A DNA stretch of 19,648 nt from Phoronis ovalis (lineage: Eukaryota > Phoronida > Phoronidae): the NCBI GenBank assembly GCA_028565635.1, contig JAOXYB010015243.1, positions 1-19,648 of the forward strand, given 5' to 3'. The position numbers and the translations under genes were made by a program. Of the stretch, positions 1 to 9,200 are shown in pieces. Position 1 is the stretch's first letter; every line of letters starts with the position of its first letter. The notes below the pieces were generated by a model. It saw only the letters and a program-made list of their open reading frames with translations. It made no database searches and was not told the DNA's origin.

Positions 1-990
1 AAGAACCAAAAATAGATCTACTAATCCCACAGACCTATTGTTCTTTAGAGTTCTCATCCGTGCTTAAGTGAGAACTCAACAGCACAGAGCCTCCACGGGT
101 GTAACACACACCCCATGCATTAATGCATAAGGTTTCTATTTCCTTATTATTATTGAGCGTTGGCTTGTTGGCATATTTAGTTAGATCGCCACCCCCTTCT
201 TTACATGTCACTAGTCAAATCGTCAAATCAACCTCAGGGACAACGGTTAACATCGCCTCTTCCGTCGCTATCCACCGAATTCACACCAGTAGGATTATGA
301 AATCAACCTCCAGAACAACCGTCAACAGCGTCTCTTCATTCGCTGTCCGCCGAGTCTAATCAGATAACGCCCGACAATCTTCTTTGCCGATCTCGGTATC
401 CACTTCAACAAACAATAGTGACATAGAATTCTGCATTATATATAGTCATCAAATATTCTATTGTTGAAATGCCGTTAGTTCCATCTTCTTTGTTGTCATC
501 GATTAAGTCACTGCCGTGTACTTTTTCCTTGCAAAACATACCCTCAACTCCACGTCACTCCACTTGTTTCTACCTTCAAAATATATATACTGTCAATTCC
601 AGTTCACTCTCCACCGCCGCAGTATGATTGTACTGGGCGTCGTCTTTCACAACCGTTACAGTATCTGAAGATGCAAAAAAATTGTCTGCCTTGGCAACAG
701 CATTTTCAAGAAGGTTATTTCACCAAAGAACAAGCTACAAATAAAAATGTAACAGGTCAAAGAAACAAAGTCCCTCTTGATTTCAAGTATCAACATATTG
801 GAAAACGACCGCCAGTGGAGGCCTCTATTTATTTAAGAGTATGGATTCCCAAACAGATAATCGCAAGAGCAAAACAATTAATTTGCCGTTTCAATTTGTT
901 AATTTATATTTCGGAGTCCAAAACTTTGTTTAACCTAACTTTGTTACAAGTTTTTACAATGTGAAGTGCATGCAAGTAAAATATCCTTTA
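1..990. other. Intergenic, no convincing gene
   Basis: There is no recognisable gene here. A short reading frame at 123-359 begins with a hydrophobic stretch (MHKVSISLLLLSVGLLAYLV) that resembles a signal anchor and then runs into a tandem duplication, but nothing else supports it. A 97-codon frame at 671-964 has no family I recognise. Base composition is mixed, with short pyrimidine-rich blocks. Confidence 0.5.
225..353 (+). repeat. 75-bp tandem duplication, two imperfect copies
   Basis: The unit starting at 225 (AAATCAACCTC) recurs at 300, an offset of 75 bp. About 43 of the first 54 positions match without gaps. Because 75 is a multiple of three, the repeat keeps the small frame at 123-359 open and gives two peptide repeats (KSTSGTTVNIASS and KSTSRTTVNSVSS). 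That is compatible with a repetitive small peptide or with chance. No promoter or splice context supports expression. Confidence 0.6.
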
Positions 991-1046
991 AGGGATCATC
1001 TCAAAAGTTATCACAATGACCACAAACGTATAGCGTTTAATATAGG
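991..1046 (+). repeat. Left terminal inverted repeat (56 bp)
   Basis: This is the reverse complement of 1951-2006 with two mismatches. It contains the self-similar motif AAACGTATAGCGTTTAATAT and ends at the poly-C tract. Confidence 0.8.
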
Positions 1047-1277
1047 ATTTATCCCCCCCCCACCCTGGTCAAACGTTGGGAGGTTAGTGAGATTTTTGCC
1101 CTATACAGTTGCGAACCTAAGGGGTTCCGGGGGCAATATTTCCTGCAATCTGGTGCATTCTTGAACTGTAATTTGCCATGACACACTGTGTCGTTTTTTA
1201 TAGAAAACACAGTTGACTATTGAACGAATATGGATCGTGCATTATCTAGTTTAACTTTTTATTACAACATCGCCTGA

Positions 1278-1487
1278 ACTTTAATATTGTTATCAGAAAA
1301 AGACATTTCCAAGGCAGATGCTCTCCTGATAACAAGTTCTGATTCAATTAGAGTCGCCGATAGCAACATAAATTCTTCCAGTGTGTGTTATTCTGATTTC
1401 AGCATGTTAAACACAGACTGGGCATCATGCACGTGTAAAATCTTGAAATCAATTTCAAGAGCGAAATCAATGATAAATTCTATTTAA
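1278..1487. other. Protein-like segment in the element, strand ambiguous
   Basis: On the plus strand a frame is open from about 1287 to 1487. On the minus strand another frame is open across about 1270-1487 except for one TAA, and gives amphipathic helical-looking peptides (for example IEFIIDFALEIDFKIL and TLEEFMLLSATLIESE). I recognise neither. It could be a decayed exon of the sequence carried by the TIR element or a coincidental open stretch. It lies downstream, in the minus-strand sense, of the exon-like segment at 1499-1630. Confidence 0.2.
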
Positions 1488-1498
1488 AAAATATTTAC

Positions 1499-1630
1499 CT
1501 CTACCGATAAACTTGTATGTTTTGACACAAAGCTGTTTACAAACGTCCGGTACCTGTTTAAAGGCTGACGTTTGTAAATTGCTCTGCTTTTCGGCGCCAC
1601 AGTACCAAATAATGTCAGCTGTTTGGACAT
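1499..1630 (-). CDS. Possible first coding exon, unidentified protein
   Basis: On the minus strand an ATG at 1630 opens 44 codons that begin MSKQLTLFGTVAPKSR and end at GAG|GTAAAT, a good splice donor, in phase 0. The frame is also open upstream to an earlier ATG at 1792. The start resembles short KQ-x-LF segments seen at the N-termini of various zinc-finger and transposon-derived proteins, and the following PLNRYRTFVNSFVSKH is faintly HMG-box-like; both resemblances are weak. It lies inside the 991-2006 inverted-repeat element, so it could be part of a transposon gene, a captured host exon, or chance. No continuing exon was identified with confidence. No function is assigned. Confidence 0.3.
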
Positions 1631-1950
1631 CTTTCTTGCGTGTATCGTCTGCAGTGACGTAAATATGTCGTCCCGCTTTACGACTGTTGTATCCCTATGC
1701 TGTAATGTTAAAACTGGATGGTACCCGGGGCATGGTTTAGCCGTTTGATGCAGGTATTTCACTGTCCTTTCTCTTCCACCAATTTCGTACATTTTTGCAC
1801 ACTTGTATGAATGTTCATGGAGTGGTAGAATAAATAGAGCCTAAAACTTCTATATTTACTAAGGAATGTTTTTTAATAAATACCGTAAACACTACGCATG
1901 ATTTTTTGCACTAACTCATAAACGTATGTGGATTTCCCCCCCCCCTGCCC

Positions 1951-2006
1951 CCTATATTAAACGCTATACGTTTGGGGTCATTGCGATAACTTTTGAGATG
2001 ATCCCT
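1951..2006 (-). repeat. Right terminal inverted repeat (56 bp)
   Basis: It pairs with 991-1046. A nearby degraded direct copy of the inner left end (AAACGTATGTGGATTTCCCC from about 1920) creates a second, smaller inverted pairing at this end. Confidence 0.8.
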
Positions 2007-2815
2007 AAGATGTCATTAATATTGCTTAACATGCTTAATTAATAAATGTCAACAGTAATTAATGTAAAGTATTTATTAACACTATGCTTTTAGTTCTAAG
2101 TAAAAGTTTAGTAAAAAGGGTTTTTTAATTAAAGTAAAAGTGACAATTAAAAAGAGTTATAATAAAATTAACATAAACGTGTTTTTTAAGTTGTTATTTA
2201 AAAGTTGCATGCTTGAATAAACAAAGTAGTAAAATTAAAATCATGCAGTTATACTTACGACTTGTAGTTTTATTAGCTCTTGTTAGTTGTATTGTCCATA
2301 TAATTATGTGGAAATAAAAACAACTCATTAAAATCTAGGTATCAAATTATTACCCACACTACAAACAGCCCTAGGGATCGGGCAAACAGCATGCATTGCA
2401 TTTTGATATCAAAGTGGTCTAGATAATGCTCTTAAACCTCTTCTTTCGGCAGCCCCTGAAAGCCTCAAAGATACGTTGTATCAGTTTTACACGTCAGAAT
2501 GCAGTTGCCGCCGGGGATCAAAACAGCAAGTTTAGTTACTGCAAGAAAATATATACGTATTCAAAAATACAATTTGAATCAAAATAGTTTGTGTTCAGTG
2601 TTTCAAGTTGACTATGGACTTTGTCTAGCTCACAAAGAAGGAAAAGGATGCTAAATGCCTTTTCAAGTACGAGTGTAATGAATCTGGGGTGTGAACCATT
2701 CCCTCTGAAATGTCCTGCTAATTAAAGGGCATATAATTTGAATTTTAATTTGTAATACATGTACTAGTCATTGAATCTTAACACAACCGCGTCTGAAACT
2801 TAATATTTCAGTTTT
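2007..2815. other. AT-rich intergenic sequence
   Basis: No gene or clear repeat is seen. The section at 2010-2290 is very AT-rich with scattered AATAAA-like and TTTAAT-like words. A good donor-like string (GTC|GTAAGTATAA) is present on the minus strand near 2258, but no exon could be built around it. Confidence 0.5.
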
Positions 2816-2965
2816 GATAGACGCAATCCATATTTTATTTCATAGATGCGATCATAGACGTGATCCATATTTCATAGACGCATCTCGGACGCGATCCAGT
2901 CACGATTTGGATGCAATTCAATATCATGATTTTGCGATTGAATCGCGACTAGACGCATCTCGATC
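2816..2965. repeat. Degenerate GACGC/GATCC short tandem repeat
   Basis: The words ATAGACGC, GCGATC and ATCCATATTT recur in imperfect order. TAGACGCATCTCG is exact at 2875-2887 and 2950-2962. The unit is short and degraded, so no single period fits. It is rich in GATC and CG compared with the surrounding AT-rich DNA. Confidence 0.5.
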
Positions 2966-4364
2966 GAAGCTAAAGGGAAGATAGTTTTTTGAGCTGTACT
3001 GTACTTTGCCATTTTTTTTTTTTGTTGTGGAACCTAATGTGAACATAATTGTATTTTTAAGAAAAAAAAATTTAATTTTAATGCTTCTGCTTATATTTTG
3101 ATACCGAATTTGATAACAGCTTTTGCAACTGATGTGAGGTGAAGAGTCTGGTATCATGTATTTTAGGGTAAATTTAAAGTAAGAATTGGGTATTCTACCA
3201 GTTATATAATACAAACCTTTGGAATGTTCCTGAATAATGTCAAATAACATAATGTTTACCTTTATGTGAGATTTTGATCTCAAGGTCATAAGGCTAATGC
3301 CCTGTCATTTAAGTTATGGCGGTCAACGTTAATCAGCGGACTGGATGAATTATCAGACTGGTGGAGTAAAAAGCGAACTAACAAAGAAAACATAGCTAAT
3401 AATCACTGTAACATTTACACCAGATGAACTTCTCATTATTTTATAATAATAAATTAATTTCTTGGAGTAATAAGTCGCAAAACTTGTATAAATTGTATCA
3501 TCATCACATTTATCGGTAACTTCTAATGACCTCGCTAAAACCAGGATAAAATTGTGCTGCTTAGCTTTGGGCTTGTTTAGTTTGACGAAAAAGGTTTCAA
3601 TTTCCCATTCCACTATCAAAAGAATAATTTTAAATGGATATAAAGACAACTTACTGAATGAACCATGAGATCTACGTGCAGCATTCGACACTGTTATTGT
3701 TTAGATATACCAGTCAAATCACGTGATAGTCATGTGGTTTAAAATTTTGGTTTCCATGAAAACTACAATTTGCGATTTGTTGCATAACAACCATTTATGA
3801 AAAATATAATAATTTCTATCGTGGCATGATGGGAAAGTTGAAAGACCCGTCTCATAATTTTATGAGACTGAAATAAATTGTCCTTGATTTTACGCATTTT
3901 GCCCCCACCGGATTTTGCCTGGAAAATGTGCAGTTAGATGCATAAAAAGTTCTATTGAAAGTTAACAAATGCTTTGGATATGATTTTTTAGTACATTTTC
4001 TCTTGAGATTGAATAGAAATTAAAGTATATTTTTTAACAGGTGCGGCAACATTGCAAGATGAGAGTAATCAGTAACGACCCTTCGTATTTTACTAAATTA
4101 TAATCTCCGCATTGATTTTTATGTAATAAAAAATAATTGAGACGACAGATCACATAATAATTAAATACTAAATTCATTTTTCCCCGTTAGTTCGTTACTT
4201 CAGTCCGTTGTAGTCCATCAGTCCGTTGATTAACGTTGCCCAACTATGGCCTTGTTTGAAGTTTAATAATTATTTACAAAAACCAGTAAAAGTCGATGTT
4301 TGTCAAAAGATCAATGGCATCAAACATTGCTGCTTCCATTGAGTTATTAATTTTGTTTAAAAGT
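2966..4364. other. Intergenic, no convincing gene
   Basis: Two minus-strand frames of 112-121 codons (2924-3289, 3353-3691) lack recognisable domains, and the second opens with GTG rather than ATG. A strong minus-strand donor (TCA|GTAAGTTG, near 3655) follows a ten-codon ATG frame but has no supporting exon. At 4203-4240 the word AGTCCGTTG or a close variant recurs, a motif common in invertebrate dispersed repeats. Confidence 0.45.
3849..3868. repeat. Perfect 20-bp palindrome
   Basis: GTCTCATAATTTTATGAGAC has two 9-bp arms around a 2-bp centre. It could form a small hairpin. There is no U tract or coding context to make it a terminator. Confidence 0.7.
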
Positions 4365-4430
4365 TACGTAGTTTTATTTTGACCTTGATTATTTTCAATA
4401 TGGCCGACTTGTGGCCATGTTTGTTCCTGC
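4365..4430 (+). repeat. Dispersed invertebrate repeat fragment
   Basis: It carries the family core: TGACCTTGATTATTTTCAAT followed by ATGGCCGACTTGTGGCCATG and TTTGTTCC. Copies of the same core recur around 5366-5400, 5488-5535, 5638-5672, 14930-15250 and, inverted, at 16226-16260. The short palindrome GGCC...GGCC sits at its centre. Confidence 0.65.
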
Positions 4431-4527
4431 GAGAGCACTTTACCTGGTATGAATTTGACCAAATTTGTTAGCAAGCATTAAATGTTTATGAATTTTCTTA
4501 AACTCATTTTTTTGTCTTTTTTAATAG

Positions 4528-4632
4528 TAGCTGAACCAATCGTTACTCCAAGTTATGGATATTTGAAAGTAGTCATGGATTCTGAAGATGTTCCACACAT
4601 GCTTGGTAGTCCATCTCTAATTCAAACAACAA
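4528..4632 (+). other. Candidate 5' UTR exon of the SAMD9-like gene
   Basis: It is bounded by a pyrimidine-rich acceptor (TTTTTTGTCTTTTTTAATAG) and a donor (ACAA|GTATGT). It contains an ATG at 4575 that starts a short ORF. Joined to 4729-4780, this ORF ends at TAA 4770-4772 after about 33 codons; joined directly to 6257 it stops at once. It therefore cannot extend the main protein. Noncoding 5' exons before one coding exon are the pattern known for vertebrate SAMD9/SAMD9L. The exon is inferred from signals only. Confidence 0.35.
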
Positions 4633-4728
4633 GTATGTATGGTTGGTTTTAATGTTGCTGATAGCCTTTGTAAATTGAAATGAATAACAGAACACTGATA
4701 TTTCTATTTATTTGTATTTATAAAATAG

Positions 4729-4780
4729 GTGTAAACATTAAAGTCAGATTTGGACTTTTCCACGAGTATTAAGCCAAAGG
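4729..4780 (+). other. Candidate second 5' UTR exon (52 nt)
   Basis: The acceptor is TTTGTATTTATAAAATAG and the donor is AAAGG|GTAAGC, a good match to consensus. In the frame that would lead into the main protein through the acceptor at 6256 there is a TAA at 4739-4741 and then no ATG before 6266, so the main start is unaffected. It may be a leader exon or a false positive. Confidence 0.3.
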
Positions 4781-5029
4781 GTAAGCAGGTATGAAATAGT
4801 TTGATATTTTCTGGAAATATAACACAAGTTCTTCAATTCTTAAAAGAATGATTTGTTGATTATTTATTTTGTACCATATTCTGTGTCATCTGTATTTCTT
4901 GTCATGGTTGCTGATACGGCAGCAAGCTTATTGGTTTTGGATGTTCTACCTTTTTCTTTCTGTCTAATTTTTAGCAAGCTATATACTAATCTGGATGACA
5001 GTTTGAGGTAGGGGAATGATACTTCTGAT

Positions 5030-5680
5030 ATAACTTCTGAGGATATACCATTGTTGACCTTGAGGGCAAAATGTCATTTGGAGGTCAAAGGTCAAATTAC
5101 TATAAAAACATTGAATAATGGTGGTATTAGGTTACATAGAGGTACTTTTGATGACCTTTTGAGTAATTTATGTACTAAAAGGTAACAATTTTAAAAAAAA
5201 GTTGGTGCCTCGACTGTTAGCTTGCTGACCTTCAGACTTGGCATGCTACTGCTGTTCTGGTAGATCTTTACCTGGGATATATCATGCATTAGCTAGATAA
5301 CAGCTTCTGATCAGCTTTTATGATATCAACTTCATATATACTGGTAAAGTTAGAATCAGTTGACGACTCTAATATGGCTGATGGGTGGCCATGTTTTATC
5401 TCGAGATAAGTTGTGTATATCAGTATCTCGAAAAACTTTGAATAAAAACTTTTAAGGGACAAAAAGTCGAAATACAAGTCACAAGTTTGATTTTGACCTG
5501 GATCACTTCCAATATGGCCGATTGGTATCCATATTAATTTTATTCTTTTTGTGCCCATATCTTGAAAACAGTGATAGATTGAAATACCGTTGCAAGGCTG
5601 AAGGACATAAATATTGATGAAACTACAGGTTAATTAAATTTGATTTTGGCCTGGATCACTTACAATATGTATGTTTTCAG
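5030..5680 (+). repeat. Cluster of dispersed-repeat copies
   Basis: Three or more diverged copies of the CCAATATGGCCGA family lie head to tail (5366-5400, 5488-5535, 5638-5672), mixed with family phrases such as GACCTGGATCACTTCCAATA and CATATCTTGAAAACAG. The reading frame at 5289-5558 on the minus strand is a by-product of this repeat. The cluster lies within the proposed intron upstream of the SAMD9-like gene. Confidence 0.6.
5082..5094 (+). promoter_or_regulatory. Perfect DR1 nuclear-receptor-type site
   Basis: AGGTCAAAGGTCA is two AGGTCA half-sites with a 1-bp spacer, the consensus bound by RXR/HNF4-type receptors. It sits in repeat-like DNA about 1.2 kb upstream of the start codon, in the presumed intron. 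A related, wider-spaced pair of half-sites occurs at about 15049-15066 in another copy of the repeat family. Use as a regulatory site is not shown by the sequence. Confidence 0.4.
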
Positions 5681-6256
5681 AATAAGCTATTTGGACCCAT
5701 AACTCTGATGAGACACCTCGTAAGACATGAATTTATGTTTGTGATGATTGTACACAATCCTGAGCATATGAGCTTAACCTAATTAATCATTTTTTCTTGC
5801 TGGTGGCGACCAGATATGTGAGCATCTACTTAAACAGACAACTGTTTACAATTCCATATTCATATTTATTATTGAGATGACTAACCCCTAATAGTTTCCA
5901 AGTGCAGATTAAGCTTGACTTTAGCTGTCATTGGTTTTAAAATGTGGCCCAGCTCGCTATGGGACTTCTTGATCATTTTAGACTAGTTATTTGACTTATG
6001 ACATGGTGGGGAGAGTTGACCGTAATCATCCAGAGATCATGGTATCATTTCCAAGTCAACACATCAACAAATTTGAGGCCATACAAAGGTTACTATAAGA
6101 TCATATAAAATACATGTATTTTTTTATTGCTTCGGCTTAGAAATTTGGTTCTTTCCATAGTTTTATGTTGCTAGCACAATTGATATTTGATTGCGGTATT
6201 CATCATTTTGTTGTACGTAAAAATGGTACTAACCAAGTAGACATTCTTTAATACAG
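5681..6256 (+). other. Presumed intron end with splice acceptor
   Basis: No gene is seen. It ends in TTCTTTAATACAG (6244-6256), a plausible acceptor placed nine bases before the ATG at 6266. The upstream stretch is AT-rich without a clear TATA-initiator arrangement, which favours an intron over a promoter directly before the start codon. Confidence 0.45.
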
Positions 6257-6265
6257 GATAATCAC

Positions 6266-9200
6266 ATGGCAGTCCTGGGTCTTATATTTTCAGATACCTC
6301 GTCTGGTGCTGAGAAGAGTCCTCTGTATAATTATAATCCAAAACAGCTCTCTGATTGGCTTAGGGAACAGTGCCACCTAGATGAAGAATCTGCCAAGCAG
6401 TTTGAAATTCAAGAAATAGATGGTTTGGTATTTTTGGAAGCAATAGAAGAAGGTGACATAAACAAAATCTGTCCTAAACTAACTATTGGTAAAGTCAAGA
6501 GGATTTTAATAGCAAAAAAAAATATTTTGAAAGAGAATCGAAGTTGTAATGACTTTGTTGCTTCATCTTCACGACAGATAACAAATCATGCGATGCCTCT
6601 GGTTATTCAGAAGTACAGACCGTTCATGACAAATCCAGTGCCAGATGATTTAATGTACACAAAAAATGGAATTATTCCATTTTTGGGAAATGAAACCGAA
6701 AGCTTAGTAAAACCAGTGCACATCTTTGTCGAATGTACTAATGTAAATACAGAGCAACAGTTTTGTGAAAAAGCTGCTGAATATATCTGTGCAACCCTTA
6801 ATGCCAGTATTAATGCTACTATATACTTTGGTGTAACTTCAGTTGAAATGGGTGGAAGAGTGAATGGTGTTAAAGTATCTGAAGAACTGATTAACAAGGC
6901 CTTCAACAAATTGTTTGCATGTTTTGAAGAAGATCAAAAAGAAGCAATACAATATTGTGTCCTGCAACCAGTATTTGTTAAAACAAACAGTCCTGATGAA
7001 CGTGACTCTAATTTTGTAATTGAAATGGATGTAATACCCAGCCATTCAGTATGCCAAGACAGTGTGTTTTATGTCCGTATACCAAAACAGGATGGTGGGT
7101 TTCAAAGACAAGCAGTTTATTGCTGGCGAGAAGGAAAATCTTGTAAGCTGCTCACAGATGACATAATTGCTTTACGTAAAAGTAAGGCATTTGCCTCAAA
7201 TCAAAGACTGAAAGCAGAAGAAGCACCTAATGACAGCAAACCGCCTGCATTTTTCTCCACTTGTGATGATACTTTGAGAAATCTCTTAACTCGTGGGCAG
7301 AATTCCTTTGATGGCCTTTTCCCTGTGTTAGCCCTTGGTTGCCCAGCCACTGCAGAAGTGTCCAAAGAATATGTTCAACAAAACTTAGCATTTTGTAAAG
7401 AAATTCCTTGGAGAGCGGTTTTTGACTTTGATGCAAATGCTAGTGTTTATAAAGTTTTTGAAGAGGAAGATGAGAGTATGGTACACACAATGTTGGATGA
7501 GTTTTCTAGTAAGAGCAGTCAACGACTTGAAGAGGATCAACTTATTTTGCAAGCAAAATCTTGGATTTCTGTAAATGGACACATTCCCGTGGTGCAACCA
7601 CTTGACCCTGTCTCATGGAAGACTGAGAAACGAGAATATCTCGTTGAAGTTACAAAGTATTTAAAGCAAGAAATTCCTGAAGGTAGAGCCATAATTGTAT
7701 TCCTGTTGCTGTCAGATAATTTTCAAATTATGTTGGAGTTATTCAATGAAGTTGCTTCAAAGTTTCCAGATCAGTGGTGTGTAATATGTGAAGACAGTAG
7801 CTTAGTAAAATGCTGGAATGAACAGATTATTCAACGTAACTGTGCAACACAAGAAAATCTGGCAATGAGAACCATCGTGGACATTCCCTTCAGTTTTATC
7901 ACAGAGATCGCCCACAGCATCTGTGGACCAAACTTGAAAAGTTCTTGTAGACTCCCAAGCTCATATGGTATATGTCAGTTGAAGCAACGAAACAGAAGTG
8001 AATGGACTCATTTAAAAATCCTTAGCTTGGATGAGTGTGACAACTGTGTAAAAGATCTTGCAAAAAAGTTGGACATAGAAGCATTTAAAAAAGACAAAGA
8101 ACAAAGGTTTTATAGGGGTGGACAGGTTAGCTGGTGGAATTTTTGGTGCGGCACTCATGTCCTAGTCAGAGACATTCACACATCTATTAAACGACAAGTA
8201 ACAAAAGCTTTAACTGAAGGTATCGGGGAAGAAGGTGTTGCAGTTATTCCTTTAAAACACGAACCAGGTGCAGGAGCAACTACCACCGCTAGGCATATTT
8301 TGTGGGATTTAAGAAAAGAATATAGATGTGGTGTTGTAAATTCTATTGTTGAAGAGAAAACAAGTACACAGATATGGCAGTTTAGATGCTACAAAGAGGA
8401 AGAATCGGATGCTCATGCCATAAAGCCAGTTCTACTACTACTTGACAACGAAGATGATGAGAAGGTTAATACACTGCAAGCTGAACTGCAAGAAATGGTG
8501 AAGCAGAGGCGCCGGGTGCTTGATAAGCCAAATCCCACTTTTGTTTTCCTTATTTGTTCTAGAAATGCCAAGATACCTAAAAATGAAAAAGATGCTTTAC
8601 GACACTGGCTCAGTAAGAAAGAATTAAAGTGGTTTCAAGAGAAGCATGAAAGTTTGGAGAAAAGGCATCAGTTTGAGAAGGGGGCACCTGATCCCAAGCT
8701 TTTAATTTCTTTTAACATCTTGAAGGAAAATTTTTGTTCAAAGTCTGTAAAGAAAATGACTACAGAGTTTTTAAGGAAAATTAGTGATTCGAAAGAGATG
8801 GAATTGCTAAAGTACATCGCTATGCTGAACACTTTTGACATCTATTTCAGACCCATTCCAGTAGCCTGCTTTGATGAATTCATGCCTACAAGTGCTTGTC
8901 ATAAGAGGCCTGGTTACCGATCTATTTATGGAATTTATGCACCACCAACTAAACGAAATGCAAGCAAAGAATACCAACAACAACGACCATTTTGGGAAAA
9001 TAACATAAGTGATCCTTTGCAAAATCTTTTGAATGAAACTCCTGATCAGTGTTACGTACATAATAAATGTTTAAGAATCATAAACAATATCCTTTCAACA
9101 GAAATCTTTAGCATCATCACTGGTGGAGAATTAGGAGAAAACCATGAAATTCAAACAACTAGTGAGGTAATGGTGGAATTTATGGCACAAGAATCCATAT

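Larger units (their letters stand above)
991..2006. mobile_element. TIR-bounded DNA element, about 1.0 kb
   Basis: The ends are 56-bp inverted repeats that match at 54 of 56 positions, which points to a fairly recent element or strong structural constraint. The outer end reads AGGGATCATCTCAAAAGTTA. No clear target-site duplication is visible: TTAA overlaps the left boundary (988-991) but only TAA follows the right one. Just inside each end is a GGATTT plus poly-C tract in direct orientation (near 1045-1062 and 1930-1950), so the right end partly repeats the inner left end in both orientations. No transposase frame is present, so it is probably non-autonomous or a remnant. A minus-strand exon-like segment lies within it. 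Confidence 0.7.

Noticed and set aside
671-964. 97-codon plus-strand frame
   Set aside because: No recognisable domain, no splice or promoter context, and length within chance for this composition.
985-2010. piggyBac-type insertion because of TTAA at the left end
   Set aside because: The right end is followed by TAAG rather than TTAA, and no transposase is present.
2924-3691. Two minus-strand frames of 121 and 112 codons
   Set aside because: Low-complexity AT-driven peptides; one begins at GTG, which is not a usual start in an animal gene. The good donor near 3655 has no supporting exon.
5289-5558. 89-codon minus-strand frame
   Set aside because: Lies wholly in dispersed-repeat DNA and follows the repeat phrases.
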